64,000 bases of DNA from Candidimonas humi (GTDB taxonomy: Bacteria > Pseudomonadota > Gammaproteobacteria > Burkholderiales > Burkholderiaceae_B): contig NZ_JAHTBN010000010.1 in the NCBI RefSeq assembly GCF_019166065.1, positions 56,436-120,435 of the forward strand. The letters are read 5' to 3'. Made by a program: the position numbers and the translations under genes. Every line of letters starts with the position of its first letter. Position 1 is the first letter of the stretch. Of this stretch, positions 8,475 to 19,281 are shown in pieces. The notes under the pieces are model-generated. The model was not told the DNA's origin. It did no database searches and worked only from the letters and a program-made list of their open reading frames with translations.

Positions 8475-8510
8475 ATGGTGTATAACACCATATATTAGAT
8501 ATGGTGTCAA
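8472..8510 (-). promoter_or_regulatory. Promoter and three-half-site operator of tumE-tumA
   Basis: On the minus strand TTGACA (8505-8510) is followed after 17 bp by TGTTAT (8482-8487). Three 9-bp half-sites alternate in orientation: 8499-8507, 8485-8493 and 8473-8481, with 5-bp and 3-bp spacers; all three are exact copies of ATATGGTGT or its complement. They cover the -35 edge, the -10 box and the start codon, so a bound antitoxin would block transcription directly. Confidence 0.75.
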
Positions 8511-8535
8511 CCACCATAGCAGCTACGCCGCTTTC

Positions 8536-8609
8536 CGTGGCGTAGCATAGCTTGATAGCGCATCTGCTTTGGAAGCAGAGGGTCGCGAATTCGAATTCCA
8601 ACGCCCCGA
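8536..8609 (+). pseudogene. Decayed tRNA-Pro(UGG)-like sequence
   Basis: The 74-bp stretch lines up end to end with a betaproteobacterial tRNA-Pro. The anticodon arm TCTGC-TTTGGAA-GCAGA is intact with anticodon TGG, GGGTCG and TTCGAAT follow at the right distances, and the 3' acceptor strand CGCCCCG is kept. The 5' acceptor has one mismatch (CGTGGCG), the D stem is weakened, most T-stem pairs are lost and the end reads ACAC instead of ACCA. It is probably a tRNA relic or an attachment-site copy rather than a working tRNA. Confidence 0.65.
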
Positions 8610-8774
8610 CACGACAAAACTACGGGCTCGAGAAAACGCACAAGCCTCTTCTTCTTTCATGCCGATGATCTCGGCCGCCCCGACTCCGCAGTGACCGGCC
8701 AAGAGCCGGGAACCCGGCGCAATCCTCCCAAACAGAGGCAAATATCCGCGGCCGCCCCGCCCGCAAGCGACGCG

Positions 8775-8780
8775 TATAAT
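8775..8780 (+). promoter_or_regulatory. -10 box of the hsp20 gene
   Basis: A consensus TATAAT lies 35 bp before the chosen start codon at 8815. The ATG at 8779-8781 overlaps this box, which argues against using it as the start. No good -35 or heat-shock sigma-32 element (CTTGAA/CCCCAT) is seen. Confidence 0.45.
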
Positions 8781-8814
8781 GAATCGCACAAGCTCGGAAC
8801 CGAGGACGCGATTC

Positions 8815-9219
8815 ATGAATTTTCGCAAGCCATCCGACACGATGTGGGTCGATGCCGTCACCCTGCTGGAACGGGCCGACCGCCTGCATCGCCAGTTCTT
8901 CCATCTACGCCCCGACCCGGTTTCGGGCCCCGCCTGGGAACCTCCCATAGACGTATTCGAGACCGGCCGCCATCTGTATGTGCAGGTGGCCCTGCCCGGC
9001 GTCGACCCCGCGCATGTCAAGGTCGTGATCGACGGCGACTCCCTGCTGGTCGTAGGCGAACGCCCTCTTCCCGCCGCTCCGGGGTCGCGCATCCGCCGCA
9101 TTGAAATTCCCTACGGGCGGTTCGAGCGGCGCATAGGCCTGCCCGCCGGCCAGTTCGAAATCAAGGAATCGCAACTGGCCAACGGCTGCCTGCAACTGGG
9201 CCTGCTGAGACTGAACTGA
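8815..9219 (+). CDS. Small heat-shock protein, Hsp20/alpha-crystallin family
   Basis: This 134-residue chaperone would hold unfolding proteins in the cytoplasm. The alpha-crystallin domain spans roughly residues 43-131: PPIDVFETGRHLYVQVALPG, a central VIDGDSLLVVGER strand, the RRIEIPYGRFERRIGLP core and a C-terminal NGCLQLGL in place of the usual NGVLTLxL. The C-terminal I-x-I tail used for oligomer assembly is absent, so it may form small oligomers. ATG at 8815 is chosen with GAGG upstream. It sits 20 bp before lon and the two are likely co-transcribed, pairing a holdase with a protease. Confidence 0.9.
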   Translation: MNFRKPSDTMWVDAVTLLERADRLHRQFFHLRPDPVSGPAWEPPIDVFETGRHLYVQVALPGVDPAHVKVVIDGDSLLVVGERPLPAAPGSRIRRIEIPYGRFERRIGLPAGQFEIKESQLANGCLQLGLLRLN

Positions 9220-9239
9220 AGCAGAAGGGATAAACAGCC

Positions 9240-11651
<2,412 letters not shown>

Positions 11652-11792
11652 TCGCAAGCGCGAGCCCATCGCGCGCAATCCCCTCTTTGGCCCGTGACTA
11701 TTTACCCGGCGCGCGGATGCTTGCGCGCCGCCGCAGCCGCAAGTGCAAGGCGCTTGCTCTCCGTTTTCTGTATTCGGAAACCATAGCTTCAG

Positions 11793-11850
11793 CTTTTTCG
11801 AAATCCCAGGCCTGTAGGACATCCTAGACTAGTAGACCTTTTCGAAATCC
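11793..11850. repeat. Direct repeat TTTTCGAAATCC upstream of the Bug receptor gene
   Basis: The sequence CTTTTTCGAAATCC at 11793-11806 recurs as CTTTTCGAAATCC at 11838-11850, 45 bp apart, with TTCGAA symmetric at the core of each copy. Both lie shortly before the Bug start at 11878. They may be paired regulator sites; no regulator can be named. Confidence 0.5.
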
Positions 11851-11877
11851 TTCCGAAAAACACTGGAGACAGACAGC

Positions 11878-12873
11878 ATGCGAATTTCCATGCCCGGTAT
11901 CAAGAATGTATTGCTGGCCGGCCTGGTGGCCGTGACCGGCGTGGCCTTGCCCGCAGCCAGCCAAGCCGCGGACTACCCGACATCGCGCCCCATCAATGTA
12001 TTGGTGGGCTTTCCCGCGGGCGGGCCATCCGACCATGCGGCCCGCATCATGACCAAGCTCTTGCAGCAGGCCTGGCCCCAGGCCAAGTTCATCGTCATGA
12101 ACCAGGGCGGCGCCAACGGCACGATCGCCAACAGCAATGTGGCGCATGCGGCCCCCGACGGCTATACCCTGCTGCTGGGCACACAAAGTATGGTCAATAT
12201 TCCTTATCTGCACAAAAAAGTGCCTTACGATACGGCCAAGGACCTGGTGCCCGTCGCAATGCTGCTGAAGATGCCCAACGTGCTGGTGGTGGGCCCTTCG
12301 GTCAAGGCCAAGGACTATGCCGAATTCATGCAGCAAGTCAAGGCAGCGCCCGGCAAGTACACCGCATTTTCTTCCGGCATCGGGTCCGATCCCCATCTGG
12401 CCGTGGAAGAATTCATGGAAAAAACCGGCTACAAGATGCTGCATGTGCCTTACAAGGGCGGCGCCGCTGGCCTGCTGGACATGATAGCCGGCCGCGTCGA
12501 TTGTTCCTTTGCCACGCTGGGCACGGTGCAGGGCCAGTTGCAAAAAGGCCAGGTACGCGCCTTCGCGGTGGGCAGCGAGAAGCCCTACCCGCTGTTGCCC
12601 GGCGTGCCGACCTTCGAACAACTTGGCGTCAAGGACTTCGCTCCGGCCGCCTGGTACGGGGTACTCGCTCCCAAGGGCACACCGGCTGCGATCGTCGACA
12701 AGCTGAACAAGACCATTACCCAGGTCATGAACTCAAAAGAAGGGGTCGAACAGCTCGCCAGCATGGGCGCCACACCCACGCGACTGACGCCCGAAGAGTA
12801 CAACAAGGTATACCAAGAGGACATCGTGGAAAGCGGCAAGCTCATCAAGCATCTGGGCATAGAACCGAGCTGA
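11878..12873 (+). CDS. Bug-family (TctC) tripartite tricarboxylate transporter substrate-binding protein
   Basis: This 331-residue periplasmic receptor has a signal peptide ending near residue 30 (ASQA-ADYP) and the Bug hallmark regions: PINVLVGFPAGGPSDHAARI, NQGGANGTIA, a PDGYTLLLGT motif, HVPYKGG and WYGVLAPKGTP near the C-terminus. Bug proteins bind organic acids and related solutes, and this expanded family is characteristic of Bordetella-like genera. No TctA/TctB membrane genes are adjacent, as is usual for orphan Bug genes. GGAG lies ten bases before the ATG. Neighbouring CoA-ligase and MmgE/PrpD genes suggest the solute is a carboxylate, but the ligand is unknown. Confidence 0.92.
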   Translation: MRISMPGIKNVLLAGLVAVTGVALPAASQAADYPTSRPINVLVGFPAGGPSDHAARIMTKLLQQAWPQAKFIVMNQGGANGTIANSNVAHAAPDGYTLLLGTQSMVNIPYLHKKVPYDTAKDLVPVAMLLKMPNVLVVGPSVKAKDYAEFMQQVKAAPGKYTAFSSGIGSDPHLAVEEFMEKTGYKMLHVPYKGGAAGLLDMIAGRVDCSFATLGTVQGQLQKGQVRAFAVGSEKPYPLLPGVPTFEQLGVKDFAPAAWYGVLAPKGTPAAIVDKLNKTITQVMNSKEGVEQLASMGATPTRLTPEEYNKVYQEDIVESGKLIKHLGIEPS

Positions 12874-12954
12874 CACTTGCCAGCCGCGCGCCCGGCCGAC
12901 GGCCGGGGCCGGCTCGAACCCGGGCCGCTGTATAGGTACGCGGCGGCGGCGCAG

Positions 12955-12986
12955 AGGGCATTCCGGACAGGATTGCCCTTTTTTTC
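12955..12986 (+). terminator. Rho-independent terminator after the Bug receptor gene
   Basis: AGGGCA pairs with TGCCCT, an inner TCC/GGA pair extends the stem around a GGACA-type loop, and a run of seven T follows. It would end the Bug transcript, and lies about 120 bp before the LysR start. Confidence 0.75.
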
Positions 12987-13107
12987 ATGGGCGAGGATAC
13001 CGGCGCCATACGGGCGGGAGTTCGGGCAGCCATACTCCACACTGCTTATACTTATGGGATTCACATTCAGCCTGCCGGGCCCCGACGGCCGGCGCCATGC
13101 AATCCCC

Positions 13108-14004
13108 ATGAAGAAACTGGATACCGCCGCGCTCGAGATTTTCGTCGCCGCCGTCGAAGAGCAAAGCTTGTCCAAGGCAGGCGAGCGCGAGAATCTCGTC
13201 ACCTCGGCCATCAGCAAGCGCATCAGCGACCTGGAAAAACATCTCGGCAAGCGCCTGCTGCAACGCCACGGCCGCGGCGTGGAGCCCACCGCGGTGGGCG
13301 ACATGCTGTATCAGCGCGCCAAGCTCATCCTGCGCAACCTGCACCAGACCGAAGAAGCCGTGGCCGCCTATGCCAGCGACGGCACGCCGCGCATCCGCCT
13401 GCTGGCCAACCCGTCCACCAACCTGCAGTTCCTGCCGGGCCCCATAGCTACCTTTCTCGCGGGACGGCGCAACACCAGCATCGACCTGCTCGAAAGCCAT
13501 AGCTACGACATCCCCCGCCTGATCGCTTCGGGCCATGGCGACATCGGCATCTATCACGCCGAACAGCCCGCCACCGGCGTCATTTCATACCAATACAAGA
13601 AAGACCGTGTGGGGCTGGTGGTGCCCAATGGCCATCCGCTCAGCCGCCACGACCAGATCCACTTCGAGGACGCGCTGGACTATGACCTGCTGGGCTACTT
13701 TCCGCGCCACTCGCTGGACCAGTTCCTGTCCTATATCGGGCCCGGCCTTTCCCGGCCGCCCAACGTCAAGCTGCAAGTAGCCAATTTCGAGACCCGCTGC
13801 AATATGGTGCGCGAAGGCCTGGGAATAGCGGTGGTGCCGGAACGAATCGCAGCCAACTATCTCGGCCCCATGGGGCTGACCTTGATCCACTTGCTGGACG
13901 ACTGGGCCGAGCGCCAGTTCTATATCTGCATCTCGCCCACGGACGGCAGCAACGGCCACGCGGCAGAACTGCTGGAACATCTGCTGCGTGAATTGCGGGA
14001 ATAA
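13108..14004 (+). CDS. LysR-family transcriptional regulator
   Basis: This 298-residue LysR protein starts MKKLDTAALEIFVAAVEEQSL with a winged helix-turn-helix up to about residue 62 (SAISKRISDLEKHLGKRLLQR) and a C-terminal effector domain. The frame is open upstream to 12877, but that segment includes a terminator, so the ATG at 13108 is used. It converges with the ADP-forming acyl-CoA synthetase gene with five bases between the stops and lies downstream of the Bug receptor gene on the same strand. Likely targets are the receptor and the two catabolic genes, by proximity only. Confidence 0.88.
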   Translation: MKKLDTAALEIFVAAVEEQSLSKAGERENLVTSAISKRISDLEKHLGKRLLQRHGRGVEPTAVGDMLYQRAKLILRNLHQTEEAVAAYASDGTPRIRLLANPSTNLQFLPGPIATFLAGRRNTSIDLLESHSYDIPRLIASGHGDIGIYHAEQPATGVISYQYKKDRVGLVVPNGHPLSRHDQIHFEDALDYDLLGYFPRHSLDQFLSYIGPGLSRPPNVKLQVANFETRCNMVREGLGIAVVPERIAANYLGPMGLTLIHLLDDWAERQFYICISPTDGSNGHAAELLEHLLRELRE

Positions 14005-14009
14005 GGGTC

Positions 14010-16133
14010 TTATGTCCGGTGTGCAGCGCCCGCGTCGGGGCCACCCCCTTCGCGCCACACTGCCACCGCATCCACAGCCACGACCGCGTCTTTCTGCACG
14101 AACAGCGGGTTGATCTCGGCCTCGGCCACGGGTTGGCCTTCCAGGCAGGCCAGGCGGGAAAACGCCGCCACGGCATCGGCCAGGGGGCCCAGGTCGGCCT
14201 GCGGCAGGCCGCGGTAGCCTCGCACCAGCCGTATGTGGCGCACCTCTTCGATCATTTCCATGGCCTGCTCGCGGCTGACCGGCGCCAGGCGCAGCGAATA
14301 ATCGGGGATCAGCTCGGCGGCGACGCCGCCGGCGCCCAGCAGGACGGTCGGCCCCACCAAGGGATCGTGGCGATAACCCAGTATCAGTTCGATCAGGCCC
14401 CGTTCCATGGGCTGCACCAGGAAGCCCTCGAGGCGCGCCTCGGGACAAGCCCGGGCCACATCTTCGGACATGCGGGCCATGGCCGCGGACAGCGCTTCGC
14501 GATCCGCCAGGCCGGTGCGCACGCCGCCGGCATCCGTCTTGTGAAGTATGTCGCGCGACACCACTTTCAAGACCACAGGATAAGACTGGGCATGTGCTTC
14601 GTCCGCGCTGCGCAGCCATTGCGAATCGGCCATGGGCATGCCCAGCGCGCCGAACAGCCGGCCCGCCTCGGCCTCGTTCAGCGGGCCATGCCGCGGCAAG
14701 TCGTCGGGCAGCGACGGAGTGGACTGCCCTGCGCAGGAAACCAACTCGCCGGGCGGCTCGAAAAACGCCGCAAGCGCATCGGCGCAAGACTCGGGCGTGC
14801 GGAACGCCGCGATGCCATGGCCCAGCAGGATGGACAGCGACTCGCCGGCCTCGGGGGCGAGGAACGCCGCCAGCGGCCGATCGGACGGCTTGGCGCATTC
14901 GATGATGGGGCGTACTGCCAGTTGCGGATGAAACTGCGCCGACGAGCCCACCACGCTCAATACGGCGTCGCACCAGTCGGCCTGCAGCAATTGCTCGAGC
15001 AAGTCCAGGTATTGCGCGCTGCTGGCGGCCAAGGTCAGGTCGATGACCGGCGTGCTGCGTATGGTCAGGCCCCGGCCCGCCATATGCGCGACGAATTCCG
15101 CGGGCGGCGCTACCGCGGTAAAACCGCGCAGGCCCAGGTTGTCGACCACTGTCGCGGCACCGCCGCCGGTGGTGGTGATGACTGCGATGCGCCGCTGATT
15201 CGCCGCCCCGCGCGCGGGGCGCGCGCCAGCATAGGCGCGCGCCAGAGGCGCCAGTTCCAGCAATGCCTCCAGCACGCTGACGCGCATCACGCCATGAGCG
15301 GCGAAAAATGCGCCGATCGCCGCGTCGTTGCCCGCCATGGCGCCGGTATGCGATTGCGACAGCGCGTCGCCCTGCTCGGAACGCCCAAGCTTGTAGGCGA
15401 TTACCGGCTTGCCGGCCGCGCGCGCCCGGTCCAGCGCCGCGCCGAGCGTCTGCGCATCGCGCAAGGTCTCGAGAAACAACAGGATCACGCGAGTGTCCCG
15501 GTCGTCCACCAGGCTGTCCACCACTTCGCCCACGGAAATATCGCTTTCGTTGCCCACCGACACCGACTTGGCGAAACCGAAGCCGCGCGCCGCGGCGCGC
15601 GACAGCAGCGAGCCCATCATGGAACCGCTCTGCGAGACCAGGCTGATGTCGCCGCGCGGCAGCACGTCCATCTCGAACACGGCATTGACCGACACGACCC
15701 CGCCGGTATGCGCATTGGCCGTGCCTATGCTGTTGGGGCCGAGCACGCGCAGGCCGTCGCGGCGGGCCTGTTCTATCAGTTCGCGCTGGGCCTGCGCGCC
15801 CGCCTGCCCTATTTCGGCAAAACCGTCCGAATAGATCGAAGCCACCGGCACGCCCTTGCGGGCGCATTCGGCCAGCACCTGCGGCACGTGCCGCGCGGCC
15901 GTCATGACGAAGGCATGATCCACAGGCTCGGGAATATCCAGGACGGATTGGTACACGGTTTCCCCGCCGGCGCTGCCGCCCCGGGCATTGACCAGATATA
16001 CCCGGCCCTGGAATCCGTGCTTGCGCATGAAACGCAAGGGCCTGGCGCTGTTCTTGCTGAGATCGGTGGAAGCGCCTATGAGCGCGACGGAACGCGGCGA
16101 CAGCAGGGCCGCCGATACACTGGGACTAAGCAT
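14010..16133 (-). CDS. ADP-forming acetate/acyl-CoA synthetase (fused alpha and beta parts)
   Basis: This 707-residue single-chain acyl-CoA synthetase would interconvert an acyl-CoA, ADP and phosphate with the free acid, CoA and ATP. The N-terminal CoA-binding Rossmann domain begins SPRSVALIGAST (about 10-21); the middle CoA-ligase domains hold SQSHTGAMAGND; the C-terminal ATP-grasp domain has VLKVVSRDILHKTDAGGV. The frame extends to a TTG at 16178, but ATG at 16133 fits the family start. It is followed upstream on the same strand by an MmgE/PrpD gene, so the pair may activate or release a carboxylic acid imported by the Bug system. Confidence 0.88.
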   Translation of the reverse strand: MLSPSVSAALLSPRSVALIGASTDLSKNSARPLRFMRKHGFQGRVYLVNARGGSAGGETVYQSVLDIPEPVDHAFVMTAARHVPQVLAECARKGVPVASIYSDGFAEIGQAGAQAQRELIEQARRDGLRVLGPNSIGTANAHTGGVVSVNAVFEMDVLPRGDISLVSQSGSMMGSLLSRAAARGFGFAKSVSVGNESDISVGEVVDSLVDDRDTRVILLFLETLRDAQTLGAALDRARAAGKPVIAYKLGRSEQGDALSQSHTGAMAGNDAAIGAFFAAHGVMRVSVLEALLELAPLARAYAGARPARGAANQRRIAVITTTGGGAATVVDNLGLRGFTAVAPPAEFVAHMAGRGLTIRSTPVIDLTLAASSAQYLDLLEQLLQADWCDAVLSVVGSSAQFHPQLAVRPIIECAKPSDRPLAAFLAPEAGESLSILLGHGIAAFRTPESCADALAAFFEPPGELVSCAGQSTPSLPDDLPRHGPLNEAEAGRLFGALGMPMADSQWLRSADEAHAQSYPVVLKVVSRDILHKTDAGGVRTGLADREALSAAMARMSEDVARACPEARLEGFLVQPMERGLIELILGYRHDPLVGPTVLLGAGGVAAELIPDYSLRLAPVSREQAMEMIEEVRHIRLVRGYRGLPQADLGPLADAVAAFSRLACLEGQPVAEAEINPLFVQKDAVVAVDAVAVWREGGGPDAGAAHRT

Positions 16134-16213
16134 GAAACCATCCAATACTGTTCGGTGAATATATCTGTGATCGAGCAACGCGGCGGCGCGCAGGGCGCAT
16201 GCGCGCGGCGCGA

Positions 16214-17554
16214 TCAGCCCAGCGCCAGTTCGCGCACAGGCAGCCGTTCCAGCATGCGCACCTGCTCATTGAGGCGCTGCGCGGCCTCGGCACCCAGCAC
16301 CGGCACAACCAGTTCGCTGTACTTGGCGTCGAGCTCAGCATCGCTCAAGGGACATTGCGGATCCCCCTTGCGATACGGGAACAATTGCTCGTGCTCGTCG
16401 CCCGACGTGGTCTCGATGCTGACGCGCGCGCCGCGCCCGGCCGGGAATGCCGCCGTCAAGGCGGGATCGGCGTGCAGCTCGATACGGCCCATCAGTTCGC
16501 GCAGGGCCGCGTCGCCCAGGCGATCCGGCCCGAAGGCGTCCAGCCGCACCGAGCCGTGCAGCAGGCCGTGCGCCACCACGTAGGGCAGGCTGAACTTGGC
16601 CTCGAATACCGTGGACGGCGAGAAATTGCCGGTGACGTCCAGGGCCACCTGATAGGTGTCCACCCGGATCTTGCGCATGTCGCGCGGCGCCAGGCCGTGC
16701 GCGTCGCGCACCGCCAGGGCCGCGTCGATGGCGGCGAAGGTGTGGCCGCAGCAGGCATAGTTCTTCTGGGTGATGCGGGTAATGTTGTAGTCCTTGCCCA
16801 GGCCTTCCAGCGCCCGGTTCCAGTCGGCCCCATCCGACAGGGCGGCGCCGAAGCCCGCCGCGCCTTCCAGGATGTCGGGCGCCCCGGTGACCCCGGCCCG
16901 AGCGGCAAGCCCGGCCCGCACGCCCACTTCGGCAGCATGGCCCGCATGCAGCGCCTTGGTCATGGATTCCGACCTGAAAGCCTGTTGCAGGCCGGAGGCA
17001 AAAGTAGCGGAGGTGGCGATGGCGTGCCCCATCACCGCGGCATCGCCGGGCGCGCACAGCGCCGCCACGGCCGCCGCGGCCCCCAGGCAGCCTACCGTGC
17101 CGGTGGTATGGAAGTAGCGGTAATGCGAAGGCTGGACTGCCGCGCCAATGCGCGTGGAGATTTCATAGCCCGCCACGATCGCGCGCAGCAGGTCTTCGCC
17201 GCTGGAACCGAGCTGGTCGGCCACGGCCAGGGCCGCCGAAATCACCGGGCATCCCGGATGATAGACGGCGTCCTTGAAAATATCGTCGAATTCCACAGTA
17301 TGCGAGGCGCTGCCGTTGATCCAGGCGGCGGTGGCGGCAAAGACCGTGGTGCCCTGCCCCGGCAGCCGGGAACGGCCGCTGCCCAGTTCTTCTACGCAAG
17401 ACTGCACCAGTTGCAGCGCCGGGTTGACCCGAGTGCCCGGATACAGGGCCGACAACCAGTCCAGCACGGCCCGCTTGGCGTGATGCAAGACCTCAGGAGG
17501 CAGCGTCTCGCGGCTTTGCCAGGCGCCATAGCGCGCGATTTCTTCCAGCAGCAT
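16214..17554 (-). CDS. MmgE/PrpD-family protein (2-methylcitrate dehydratase superfamily)
   Basis: This 446-residue cytoplasmic protein has the two-domain MmgE/PrpD fold: an all-helical N-terminal domain containing the conserved AAWINGSASHTVEFDD segment and DAVYHPG, and a smaller C-terminal domain. Characterised members dehydrate 2-methylcitrate or decarboxylate cis-aconitate. The ATG at 17554 follows GAGGGA; a frame continuing to 17656 is GC-rich and lacks family similarity. It reads toward the acyl-CoA synthetase 80 bp away and is probably co-transcribed. No prpB or prpC is adjacent, so this is more likely a paralogue with its own substrate than the housekeeping PrpD. Confidence 0.87.
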   Translation of the reverse strand: MLLEEIARYGAWQSRETLPPEVLHHAKRAVLDWLSALYPGTRVNPALQLVQSCVEELGSGRSRLPGQGTTVFAATAAWINGSASHTVEFDDIFKDAVYHPGCPVISAALAVADQLGSSGEDLLRAIVAGYEISTRIGAAVQPSHYRYFHTTGTVGCLGAAAAVAALCAPGDAAVMGHAIATSATFASGLQQAFRSESMTKALHAGHAAEVGVRAGLAARAGVTGAPDILEGAAGFGAALSDGADWNRALEGLGKDYNITRITQKNYACCGHTFAAIDAALAVRDAHGLAPRDMRKIRVDTYQVALDVTGNFSPSTVFEAKFSLPYVVAHGLLHGSVRLDAFGPDRLGDAALRELMGRIELHADPALTAAFPAGRGARVSIETTSGDEHEQLFPYRKGDPQCPLSDAELDAKYSELVVPVLGAEAAQRLNEQVRMLERLPVRELALG

Positions 17555-17750
17555 GGGTATCCCTCGAAGATTATTGGGCCGGTCGGCCCGCCCGGCGCGG
17601 CCGACCGGCCTGCCAGGACTCGAAGACGACATCATTCCACAGGTCCGCGGGCGCATGCTTGAATTATTGCGACATCATCCTTGAAACATAGAGCAAGCTC
17701 GTGGGTCCGGCGCACGCCGCGGCGCCCCGTACAGTTGCATACATTCCGAA

Positions 17751-17780
17751 TTGGTCCGGCCCCATGCTCCTCTATATAAT
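17751..17780 (+). promoter_or_regulatory. Promoter of the doxX-family gene
   Basis: TTGGTC at 17751-17756 and a consensus TATAAT at 17775-17780 are separated by 18 bp and lie about 50 bp before the start codon at 17831. Confidence 0.5.
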
Positions 17781-17830
17781 GAGCGGCCTGCCGAGGGCAG
17801 GCCCCTGTATTCACTATGGAGAATCAAGCA

Positions 17831-18241
17831 ATGTCCGCAAGTTCGCAAGACGATCTGGGTAAACTGGTGCTGCGCCTGACCGTAGGCATATTGCTGCTGT
17901 TCCATGGCATTTCAAAGATAGTGCACGGGGTCGGCGGCATCGACGGCATGGTGGCGGCCCACGGCCTGCCGCACTTCTTCGGCTGGGCCGTATACCTCGG
18001 GGAAGTCCTCGCCCCCATCCTCATGATATTGGGCATCTATGCGCGGCTGGGCGGACTGCTCGCGGTCATCAACATGCTGGTGGCCCTGGCCCTGGTGCAT
18101 TCGGCTCAGCTCTGGCACCTGGGCGGCAACGGTGGCGTGCAGCTCGAGCTGCAATATTTCTACTTGTTCTGCGGTTTGTCCGTCGCGCTGCTGGGCGCAG
18201 GGCGCTACAGCGTGGGCGGCAGCGGCGGCAAGTGGAATTGA
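17831..18241 (+). CDS. DoxX-family inner-membrane protein
   Basis: This small protein of 136 residues has four predicted membrane segments: VLRLTVGILLLFHGISKI, FGWAVYLGEVLAPILMILGIYARLG, VINMLVALALVHS and a C-terminal FYLFCGLSVALLGAG. The HGxxK-type pattern in the first helix (FHGISKIVHGVGG) and overall layout are those of DoxX/DoxD-like proteins, linked in other bacteria to quinone-dependent redox or stress functions, none of which can be shown here. ATG at 17831 has GGAG at good spacing; an in-frame ATG at 17816 lies in front of it. It stands alone between MmgE/PrpD and the convergent pst operon. Confidence 0.85.
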   Translation: MSASSQDDLGKLVLRLTVGILLLFHGISKIVHGVGGIDGMVAAHGLPHFFGWAVYLGEVLAPILMILGIYARLGGLLAVINMLVALALVHSAQLWHLGGNGGVQLELQYFYLFCGLSVALLGAGRYSVGGSGGKWN

Positions 18242-18462
18242 ATCCGGCGAGCTGCGGCGGCTTCGCCCGGCGCGGTTCATTGAACCCGGTTCATCCGGCC
18301 TGACCCTCAGGCCGGGCTAGAGCAAGTTCGGCGCAAATGTTTACCACCTTCTTGCAGCACCCGCCACATACAGTGCTTCGAAGACTGTAAACATCTGAAC
18401 CGAAAATGCGCTAGGCCGCCTGCCGCAAGCCCCGTCCGGGCCGCCGCGCCCCGGGGCTGGGA

Positions 18463-19281
18463 TCAGCCGAAGCGGCCGGTAATATAGTCCTCGGTTTCCT
18501 TGCGCGCAGGCTTCATGAAGATCCGGTCGGTCAGGCCGAACTCGATGAGTTCGCCCAGGTACATATAGGCCGTGTAGTCCGAGCAGCGCGCCGCCTGCTG
18601 CATATTGTGGGTGACGATGACTATCGTGTACTGGTGCTTGAGTTCCTCCACCAACTGCTCGATGCGGGTGGTGGCGATCGGATCCAGCGCCGAGGTCGGC
18701 TCGTCCAGCAGCAGCACCTCGGGCTTGAGGGCGATGCCGCGCGCTATGCACAGGCGCTGCTGCTGGCCGCCCGACAGGCCCAGCGCGCTGCGCCCCAGCT
18801 TGTCCTTGACCTCGTCCCACAAGGCCGCCCCGCGCAGCGCCTGCTCCACGCGGATCGCCATATCGGCCTTCGACAGCCGCTCGTGGTGGCGTATGCCGTA
18901 GGCGACATTTTCGAAGATCGTCATCGGAAACGGCACCGGCTTCTGAAACACCATCCCTACTTTGCTGCGCAAGCGGTTCAGGGAATAGGACGGATCCAGT
19001 ATGTCCTCGCCGTCCAGCATCACCGAGCCGGTGGCGTTGAGCTTCGGGTAGATCGCGTAGATGCGGTTGAAGATGCGCAACAGCGTGGACTTGCCGCAGC
19101 CCGAGGGGCCGATGATGGCGGTAACCTGCTTTTCGGGAATGTCCATGCCTATGCCGCGCAAGGCATGATAGCCGTTGTAGTAGAAGTTCAGGTCGCGCAC
19201 CGAAATCTTGGTGCGCGCCTCGGCGCGCGGCGCGCTGGCCGGGCCGGCGCCTGCCGCATGCGCGGCGACGTAGTCAATCAT
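18463..19281 (-). CDS. pstB: Phosphate ABC transporter ATPase PstB
   Basis: This 272-residue ATPase powers high-affinity phosphate uptake. Walker [10 protein letters not shown] lies at 58-66, the PstB-typical [19 protein letters not shown]-loop follows, then signature [13 protein letters not shown], Walker [14 protein letters not shown] and switch histidine in VTHNMQQA. It is the last gene of pstSCAB and overlaps pstA by eight bases. No phoU follows: the next gene is the convergent DoxX gene, so phoU and phoBR must be elsewhere if present. A 20-residue Ala-rich N-terminal extension precedes the domain. Confidence 0.97.
   Translation of the reverse strand: MIDYVAAHAAGAGPASAPRAEARTKISVRDLNFYYNGYHALRGIGMDIPEKQVTAIIGPSGCGKSTLLRIFNRIYAIYPKLNATGSVMLDGEDILDPSYSLNRLRSKVGMVFQKPVPFPMTIFENVAYGIRHHERLSKADMAIRVEQALRGAALWDEVKDKLGRSALGLSGGQQQRLCIARGIALKPEVLLLDEPTSALDPIATTRIEQLVEELKHQYTIVIVTHNMQQAARCSDYTAYMYLGELIEFGLTDRIFMKPARKETEDYITGRFG

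Noticed and set aside
8779..8814. Upstream ATG for the Hsp20 gene
   Set aside because: It overlaps the TATAAT promoter box, so it would not lie inside the transcript; the ATG at 8815 is better.
12877..13107. 77-residue extension of the LysR protein
   Set aside because: It would be translated across a rho-independent terminator and is unlike the LysR N-terminus, which starts at 13108.
18293..18313. CCGGCCTG/CAGGCCGG hairpin after the DoxX gene as a terminator
   Set aside because: The stem is perfect but neither side has a T-run; it may be a rho-dependent 3' structure, so it was not listed as a terminator.
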